The notes under the pieces: generated by a model
Told to the model about the DNA's origin: nothing
Seen by the model: only the letters and a program-made list of their open reading frames with translations
Database searches by the model: none
Made by a program: the position numbers and the translations under genes
In this document: piece by piece, positions 57,694 through 64,000 of the stretch
Numbering within the stretch: position 1 is the first letter of the stretch
Layout of the letters: every line of letters starts with the position of its first letter
Source of the DNA: Aneurinibacillus sp.
Lineage (GTDB): Bacteria > Bacillota > UBA5301 > DYFA01
Assembly (NCBI GenBank): GCA_020725425.1
Contig: DYFA01000054.1
Span: forward strand, 43,664 to 107,663
Direction of reading: 5' to 3'
DNA: 64,000 nucleotides

Positions 57694-58887
57694 TCAGTTC
57701 CTCCCCTCTCCCGAACGCCTTTCCCACACGCCGTAAGTCGCCAGCCCGAAGCCGTCCCGCCGGTCCTGTTCCTCGTCTGAGACCGGATGCAGCCACCAAT
57801 CCGCCAGAGCCGAGCCGCTCCCGGCCCCGTCGCACAGTTCGAAGAAGTAGACCGCCCCGGCCGGGACAAGCCGCCTGATGGGTTTGGGCCCGCGCCGGCC
57901 CTTTTCCAGATTCCAGCCGGAGAGTGGGCGCCACCGGTCCACACACGCCCCTTTAAGCCGCACCCGGACCCCCGAGCCGGGCAAAGTGCCTTCTAGCGAG
58001 TCTCGGTCGAGCCAGCCGGGTCGCCAGCCCCCGGCAAAGATCGCCGGGGTGGCCAACCCAAGCCGCACTCCGCCGGCCCGCGCCAGGGCTTTCCGAATTT
58101 CCTCGGGGCAGCTCCAAGCGCTTTCGTCTGGGCTACCTTCCAGCTTCGCCAGCCGCCGCTCGCCGCCGAACGGGTGAAGCTCCGCCAGCCCCGCCAGCAG
58201 CGAGGCTGCCTCCGAGTCACCCGCCGCCTCCGCGCGAGCCACCGCGTTCACGACGCGAGTCCGACCATCTGGTCGCTCCAGGGGGATATCGTTGAAAACG
58301 AGCGTCTGGGTGGTGTACAGCTTGCCGTCCTCCGCCCGCCCCGTCTGCGGATCGATTTGGACGTGGACCCGCTCCTCTTTGGGCAGCAAGCCATGGCCGT
58401 CCGCCGGAGCGAACCCCTCCGGGTCGTCCGTCGCCAGCCAGCGGGCGTAGTCCTGCACCCGCCAAAACGACGGACTCGGCGCCGGCTTGGCGTTCGTGGT
58501 GAATTCCATCGGCCAAAGCCCGGGCGGAAGGTCGACTCCCTCGCCGTCGAGCAGCGGTCGCGGCCGCAGCGCCAAGTGAAGCTGCCGCTCGCCCTCCCGG
58601 TAGGCGAAAAAGTCCCGGGGCGCGGGGAGGTACAGCACCTCGGCCACCTCGAGCAGCGGACCGGCCACTGCGATCCGCTTGACCCGCGCGACCAACTGAG
58701 GGTCGTCGAACGGGCGCTTCGCCTCGCCCGCCAGTGCTTTACCGAGGACCGTCCGCACCGCGCCGGCCACCACCGACGGATAGATCCAGTCGAGCGACCG
58801 CGCCCGGTTGCCGCCTTCACCCGCCCCGAAGGGCCGGCCGTCCCGGGCGACCACCGGGTCGTGTGGCTTGATCCTGACTAAGCTCAC
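57694..58887 (-). CDS. cmr3: Type III-B RAMP protein Cmr3
   Basis: RIKPHDPVVARDGRPFGAGEGGNRARSLDWIYPSVVAGAVRTVLG. Confidence 0.92.
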   Translation of the reverse strand: MSLVRIKPHDPVVARDGRPFGAGEGGNRARSLDWIYPSVVAGAVRTVLGKALAGEAKRPFDDPQLVARVKRIAVAGPLLEVAEVLYLPAPRDFFAYREGERQLHLALRPRPLLDGEGVDLPPGLWPMEFTTNAKPAPSPSFWRVQDYARWLATDDPEGFAPADGHGLLPKEERVHVQIDPQTGRAEDGKLYTTQTLVFNDIPLERPDGRTRVVNAVARAEAAGDSEAASLLAGLAELHPFGGERRLAKLEGSPDESAWSCPEEIRKALARAGGVRLGLATPAIFAGGWRPGWLDRDSLEGTLPGSGVRVRLKGACVDRWRPLSGWNLEKGRRGPKPIRRLVPAGAVYFFELCDGAGSGSALADWWLHPVSDEEQDRRDGFGLATYGVWERRSGEGRN

Positions 58888-60704
58888 GCTGGCTCACCCC
58901 TTACCTCCAAGGCCGAGGACCCGCGTGACCGTTCCTCGACCCTTGGCAACTCCACCGCCAGACGGCGAGCGACCATTACTTCGTCTGCCAGGCGCGTGAG
59001 GTCGGCCGGAACCTTGACCGTTTCGAGCAGCGCCTTCAGCGTCTCCTTGGCCCCCGAGTCTTTCGCCTGTTTCCTGCGGAGCAGCCGCAGGGCGTCCGCC
59101 TGCAATAGCTCTCTGAGCTGCGACTCAGGCCAGTCAGTTATCTCCCACCTCTCGTACTCCCGGGCCAAGGCCCTGAGGTCGTAGGCCGCCTTGTCGGGCA
59201 GCGCCCCGACCCGGAACAGGTCTATCCACTGCTGCAAGCGGGCATCGAGCGCGTCCGCCAGGTTCTTCCCCCATTGGGCGCGGGCCTTGATCACCGAGCC
59301 GCCGCGGGTCCAGAAGCTGACCGCCAAGCCGTCCCGCTCATCGGCCGCTCCGGCCCCTTCCTTCGCGTTCCGTTCAGCCTCCTTGGCCCTCGTCAAGAGG
59401 TCCTCCAGCGGCTCCAAGCAGTGGCCTACGGACACGCCCGCCGAGAGGGTCACCTCGGGCGCCACCTCCCCCACGAGCCGTCCGAACTCGTCGTGGAGCC
59501 TGCGGGCGGCTAGAAGGCAGGTGTCGAGCGGGAGGAAGGCTAGGACATCATCTCCCCCCGAATAGACCAGTGAGCCGTGGCACTCGGCGACAATAGCCCG
59601 CGCCGCCGCGGCGAACCTGGCCAACTGGCGAGACAGGCGCCGGTGTTCCTCGGGCGAACGCAAGTTTGAGATGGCACTTCCCATCCGGTCGCCGTCGGCT
59701 TTCAGAATGGCCAGGTAAGGTGAGGGCTGACCAACCTTCTCTTTCTGAGAGCGCAGCAACGCGTCGATCTCGCCTAAGGCCGGCAGGTGGTCGGCCAAGT
59801 CGGCCTCCTTCATCATCACCCGCCGGCGGGACTCGAAGAGGACTTCGCACTCCCGGGGAAAGTCCCGGAAGACCGGGTCGTCGATCGGGTCAGCGAAGTC
59901 GGGGTGGCACTTTTGCTCTACCTTCCGCAGGAGCTCCCGGCCGCCCTGTGTCCCCCACAGCCGTCTGATCCAGACGTCCGCCGCCACCCGGCTGACCGAG
60001 ACGAAGCGGACCCCGCCCTCCCGGGCGCCGCCCACCGCCCTTCTCTTGATGAGCCCGATCGCGTCGAGTTGCTCGCCCTGTTTCAGGCGCAGCTCGCGGC
60101 GCAGGCGCGCCCCCTGCGCCGTCTTGTCCTGCACCGCTTCGTTCAGCACCGTCTCCCGGGCGCCGTCCAGCGACGACTTGGGCACCTTGGCGCGTCCCTT
60201 TACCGGGAGAAAATCCCGGAGCGCCTTGCGGCCGGCGAGCAATCGTTCCACTCTGGTTCGGGCTGCTATGTAGTCGTTCCCCATAGGCACCCAGGCGGCG
60301 TAGAACTCGAGGACGTCTTTAAGCTGCTCCTCCCAAACGTCCAACCGGATGGCGAGCGTAGCCGTAGAGCCGATGTTGCGCAGCGCGTCGGCCGCAAACC
60401 CCTTCCAACGCTCCTTCGCCGCCTCTTGGGCCGACCTCGCCAGTTCCTCTGGCGCCAACCCTTCGGGCACCTGGGCGAGAAGCTTGTTCGCGACGTTGAG
60501 CTGTGAGCCTGGGGACAGCTCCTCTTCTGGCCTCTCCGGCGCGGGGAAGATCAACGTGGCGCCGCTCCGGTGAAGGCTGAGGGCAGCCGCCTTGCTGATC
60601 TCAGACAACAGGTGCGACCCGAACCAGAGGTCGTGGGTCCGCCGGGCGGCGGCGATGAAGTCTTGTACCGGCCCGAGGGCGACGGACAAGAGATAGCCGC
60701 TCAT
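58884..60704 (-). CDS. cas10: Type III-B Cas10/Cmr2, GGDD cyclase, no evident N-terminal HD domain
   Basis: Starts at GPVQDFIAAARRTHDLWFGSHLLSEISKAAA; palm motif GSLVYSGGDDVLAFLPL; only 606 aa. Confidence 0.92.
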   Translation of the reverse strand: MSGYLLSVALGPVQDFIAAARRTHDLWFGSHLLSEISKAAALSLHRSGATLIFPAPERPEEELSPGSQLNVANKLLAQVPEGLAPEELARSAQEAAKERWKGFAADALRNIGSTATLAIRLDVWEEQLKDVLEFYAAWVPMGNDYIAARTRVERLLAGRKALRDFLPVKGRAKVPKSSLDGARETVLNEAVQDKTAQGARLRRELRLKQGEQLDAIGLIKRRAVGGAREGGVRFVSVSRVAADVWIRRLWGTQGGRELLRKVEQKCHPDFADPIDDPVFRDFPRECEVLFESRRRVMMKEADLADHLPALGEIDALLRSQKEKVGQPSPYLAILKADGDRMGSAISNLRSPEEHRRLSRQLARFAAAARAIVAECHGSLVYSGGDDVLAFLPLDTCLLAARRLHDEFGRLVGEVAPEVTLSAGVSVGHCLEPLEDLLTRAKEAERNAKEGAGAADERDGLAVSFWTRGGSVIKARAQWGKNLADALDARLQQWIDLFRVGALPDKAAYDLRALAREYERWEITDWPESQLRELLQADALRLLRRKQAKDSGAKETLKALLETVKVPADLTRLADEVMVARRLAVELPRVEERSRGSSALEVRGEPA

Positions 60705-61984
60705 CGGAACCCTCCTTCCTGCCGCGCGAAGTTCAAGAAAGCCTCCACCGCCGAACCCTTGGGCGAGAAGCGCAAGGGCGACTCGGACCCTTTCAGGTCA
60801 GGTCTGAGGATGGTGTCGCGGCGGAACGGGTCTTTCGGAAGTGCTGCCATGACCTGCGGATTCTTGGACTCCAACCGCACGGCCTTCACCGGTTCAACCT
60901 TTAGCGGGACGATCACTTGGGCGGCCCCGCCCCCTCCTACGGCCAGCGCTTTCAGAATGAGCGGGCTGGCCATCCGCTGTCCATCCGCTGGGTATAGTGT
61001 CAGGTCTTGAGGTTCAGGCCACCGGCCGCTTACTTCCTTGAAGTGAAAGACGATGGGCAGGCCAAACTCGGCTCGCGGAAAGCCCAATTTCAGCTCGGTG
61101 ACTGAGCGCCGCAAGGCGCGGTTATTGAGATAGCGCAGACTATTCGCTTCAGGCCAACGCGAGCGGCCCGGGAAATCGCCGCTTCGCTTGGCAGGATCTC
61201 GGCCGACTCCCGGTCCTTGCCTGAACTTTTGGAGTAGCTCTACCACATGCTGCCAAGCCCTAAGAGGGTCCTGGGTTTCAACATCCTTCTCCTTCACCAG
61301 CAGCCGTTGAGGCAGGGTTGGCCAAGAACGTGGTTCGTCCGGGAGCCTGAGCCCGTACCTTTTGAGGCAAGACGCATACCAGTCATGTACCTTGGCGCCT
61401 TGCGGCGGAGAGAACTGCTCGCAGAAGAGCGATCCACACCCCCGTCGTGTCCGGGCGCCCAACCCGCCGAAGTTGACCCATGCCCACAGTGCCGGTTCGA
61501 TCTCGTTCTCGAGCTTCGCCTGGTCTAGGCAGGTCACCGTGAGGTCGAACGCCGCGGACCAGGTTGCGATCGCCGGTTCGCGAGGCCCGTCCGGGCTTCT
61601 CCTGGAATCACCCCTGAAGGGAAAAAGCGCGTAAGCGGGTTGCTGCCACTGCGCTTGGCTTCCGACCTCCACCACCCGCACACGTACCTGCGTCGGGCTG
61701 GCCTCCCCCGCCGAGCCGAAGATGCCTGTCTCCCTATCGCGCAACTCCGCCACATCCTCGCACGCCGCCCCGCGCGACGCCCGCCACCAGAACCTGAGCT
61801 GCCCGCGGATGCTGCTTCCCCTGATCAGGGTCACCGGATCGTTCTTCCCAGGTACCGTGCCCCCGCCGAAGAGCGGTGTCACCACCCGGATACGGTAGGT
61901 CCGGCTGAACCCTCCGCCCCGGCCGATCCGGGACGGCGGATCTGGGCAGGAGATGATCGTGCGTCTTTCCTCCACCCACAGCAC
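60701..61984 (-). CDS. cmr1: Type III-B RAMP protein Cmr1
   Basis: YRIRVVTPLFGGG...IRGSSIRGQLRFWWRASRG, ETGIFGSAGEASPTQVRVRV. Confidence 0.93.
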   Translation of the reverse strand: MLWVEERRTIISCPDPPSRIGRGGGFSRTYRIRVVTPLFGGGTVPGKNDPVTLIRGSSIRGQLRFWWRASRGAACEDVAELRDRETGIFGSAGEASPTQVRVRVVEVGSQAQWQQPAYALFPFRGDSRRSPDGPREPAIATWSAAFDLTVTCLDQAKLENEIEPALWAWVNFGGLGARTRRGCGSLFCEQFSPPQGAKVHDWYASCLKRYGLRLPDEPRSWPTLPQRLLVKEKDVETQDPLRAWQHVVELLQKFRQGPGVGRDPAKRSGDFPGRSRWPEANSLRYLNNRALRRSVTELKLGFPRAEFGLPIVFHFKEVSGRWPEPQDLTLYPADGQRMASPLILKALAVGGGGAAQVIVPLKVEPVKAVRLESKNPQVMAALPKDPFRRDTILRPDLKGSESPLRFSPKGSAVEAFLNFARQEGGFR

Positions 61985-62076
61985 CTCCCTTTCTGGCTTG
62001 TCCTTTTGGATTTTACACCTTGAATCGGACAGCCCAAGTCACGACTCCGCACTTGCCGGCAGAACCGGCTTACACC

Positions 62077-63288
62077 TCATGTGCCGGGGCAATTCCCAAG
62101 ACACGATACTAGCGGCTCCAGTTGTTCGGCCAAATGACGGCTTTGGCGGAAGATGTCTTCGGCGTGCCGGGCGTTCTCTCGCATGCCTGCGTGCGCCAGG
62201 TCGTTGCGGAGTTCCCTGAGGCGCCCCCAAAGATGGACGATGTCTCGCTGTTGAGGCACTTCCTCCAGTCCAAGGTTCGCGTCGCGGGACAAAGCGTCAT
62301 TCAGGAGATTCTCGACTCTCCTACGCTCCTCCCAGTCAAGCAGATGGTACCCGAGTCGATAACAAACCAGCGACACAACCCATTCACGAGCGAGGGTGAC
62401 CGCCTGAATCAGCTGATCACCGTTCAGGTAACGACGTAGCAGCTCAAACTGGACAAGAAGGGTTCGAGGCACATCGGCCAGTGGCTTGTCCATCGCTAGA
62501 GCGGCGTGCATTTCCGTTATGCGACCGAGCAGCAACGAAAAGGGTTGCGCCCACTTGTTGACCTCGTCTGCCGCTCGCTCCACACGGCTAACGGCGCGGG
62601 CCGCCCACTCCATGACCTCGTGCGAGCGGGCCAGGGCCATAGCCTGCGATACCTTGCGAATCGCGCGCGCCGCCCCCTTAAGATTCCGCGGCAAGTCTCC
62701 ACCCCTGCGCCGGAGGTGTTGCTCATCCTGGGCTTCTTCAAGCCGTTTGGCCAGCTCTCTCGCATCACCGGTCTCCAGAAACCTGTCCGCAGCCACCGTC
62801 CAGTCGATCAAGGTGACGAACGGCGTCAAGTCGAAAACTGGTGCCTCGGCCAGCTCGCCGTCGCCGGTCTTGGCGTCGTAAGCCCCGTAGACCAGCCTCC
62901 GCAGGTGAACCCGCTTCGCGACCTGCAGAAACACCGCGGCCAGGACCGCCAGAACTGGAAGCGAGCGAAACCCGTGAGTGATGTCCAGGACGATTTCGTC
63001 TCCCTCTGCAGTCGCATGAGTCAAAGCGTTGAAGATGAGCCACATCTCGTCTTCCGCTCGCCCGTGCGGAAGCAAGACCTCGGTCAGAGGCAGCCTTCCG
63101 GCAAGCTCGTTCTTGAGCCGGACAGCATGTCTGTCGTACGCTGCTTGGGTGAGAAACAAGACGAGCTCAACTGGTTCAAAGAAGTGACAGGCGGCAATAG
63201 GGAAGTACCTGGTCTTGCAGCGCTGTCCGTCTAGTACGTAGGTGATCTCTTCATACTCGCTATTGCCAAGGAAGCTCAACAGCTTCAT
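62077..63288 (-). CDS. Csx1/Csx2-family CARF-HEPN ribonuclease
   Basis: MKLLSFLGNSEYEEITYVLDGQRCKTRYFPIA; IVLDITHGFRSLPVLAVLAAVFL CARF motif; HEPN Rx4H in LRELRNDLAHAG. Confidence 0.88.
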   Translation of the reverse strand: MKLLSFLGNSEYEEITYVLDGQRCKTRYFPIAACHFFEPVELVLFLTQAAYDRHAVRLKNELAGRLPLTEVLLPHGRAEDEMWLIFNALTHATAEGDEIVLDITHGFRSLPVLAVLAAVFLQVAKRVHLRRLVYGAYDAKTGDGELAEAPVFDLTPFVTLIDWTVAADRFLETGDARELAKRLEEAQDEQHLRRRGGDLPRNLKGAARAIRKVSQAMALARSHEVMEWAARAVSRVERAADEVNKWAQPFSLLLGRITEMHAALAMDKPLADVPRTLLVQFELLRRYLNGDQLIQAVTLAREWVVSLVCYRLGYHLLDWEERRRVENLLNDALSRDANLGLEEVPQQRDIVHLWGRLRELRNDLAHAGMRENARHAEDIFRQSRHLAEQLEPLVSCLGNCPGT

Positions 63289-63394
63289 CTTCCGGCCCCC
63301 TGCCTTCGAGAGTATTGCCTCATTTTGCCATGCTTGCCGTAATTTCCTTCCTCCTCCCTCAAAATCACTGAATTATCCCACATCTTTCGTCGGA

Positions 63395-63880
63395 AGCCGA
63401 CCTTCGCGGGTCCCGGCCGCCGACTCCGGTGCGAGCTGTGAATTCCGGCAGAATCGAACACCCATTCCGGCCATTTCGGATACCTTCAAGTTGAGCTTGT
63501 GTGCGTTATGCACCAGCCGGTCCAGGATCGCATCCGCCACAGAGGGGTCCGCGATGGTGGCATGCCAGTCTCCTCTGGGCAGTTGGTTGCCACCGCCATC
63601 GAGCGGTTCTGGTAGCGGTCGTCCATCACTTCAAGGAGATCGCGGACTTCCCCCGCTCCGAGGGGACAGAGTCCCCAATCGTCCAGGAGCAGGAGATCCG
63701 TCTTGGCGAGCTTAGTCATGAGCCCGGGATAAGAGCCGTCGGCCTTACCAGGCCCAGGTCCCCGATCAGCCGGGGGAGACGATAGTAGCGGGCGGTGAAC
63801 CCCTGGCGGATGGCGGCGCTCGCTAAAGCACAGATGTCGTCGGGTCGGTAGCTGCAACAAGGGAAACCCCTTCGCATGAC
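63395..63880 (-). pseudogene. IstB-like (IS21-family) ATP-binding protein, frameshifted remnant
   Basis: [52 protein letters not shown] then frame break; [39 protein letters not shown] in a second frame. Confidence 0.8.
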
Positions 63881-63901
63881 TCTTACGTCGAAGAGCTTTC
63901 A

Positions 63902-63998
63902 GTCCCCATTCCTCATAGGTAGGCTACAAACTAGTGGCGAGAGCGGATATACAAGCAGGGGATTGTGGGTTTCCATTCCTCATAGGTAGGCTATAAAC
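63902..63998 (-). CRISPR. CRISPR array edge: two 30-bp repeats and one 37-nt spacer, continuing past the window
   Basis: GTCCCCATTCCTCATAGGTAGGCTACAAAC (63902-63931) and GTTTCCATTCCTCATAGGTAGGCTATAAAC (63969-63998), 27/30 identical; spacer 63932-63968. Confidence 0.88.
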
Positions 63999-64000
63999 AC

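Overview
High-GC bacterial chromosome window, probably Bacillota-like (weak inference). Contents from left to right: (1) a dipeptide/oligopeptide ABC importer operon (5' end cut by the window) with a nitrilase-family hydrolase and a CDF cation transporter; (2) a tungsten aldehyde:ferredoxin oxidoreductase (AOR) operon of ferredoxin, AOR, MoaD-like protein and FAD oxidoreductase; (3) nitroreductase, CheY-like receiver, LysM+BsuPI protein, LexA; (4) a cytochrome c maturation (ccm) operon; (5) PAP2 phosphatase and M6 metalloprotease; (6) a VapBC-like toxin-antitoxin pair, a decayed MNT-HEPN remnant and two tandem WYL regulators; (7) a 27.5-49.2 kb catabolic island with a glycyl radical enzyme and activase, two class-III aminotransferases, two sugar-type ABC importers, KDPG-aldolase-like, hydroxyacid dehydrogenase, FGGY kinase, an AOR-cupin fusion, a GntR regulator and a FucI-like protein; (8) a defence region at 49.2-64 kb. 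The defence region has an IS3 element that appears to have truncated a type I-E CRISPR repeat next to cas2e, relics of cas1e and cas7e, an intact cas3, and a type III-B Cmr operon. That operon has a Cas10 without an evident HD domain and two CARF-type ancillary proteins: a CARF-HEPN Csx1/Csx2 and a probable CARF-RelE (Cami1-like). An IstB pseudogene follows, then the edge of a CRISPR array with 30-bp repeats. The strongest hunting leads are the relic I-E/III-B composite locus with the CARF-RelE effector, and the glycyl-radical/AOR-cupin catabolic island. Family calls come from reading translated sequences and motifs; no database search was run.
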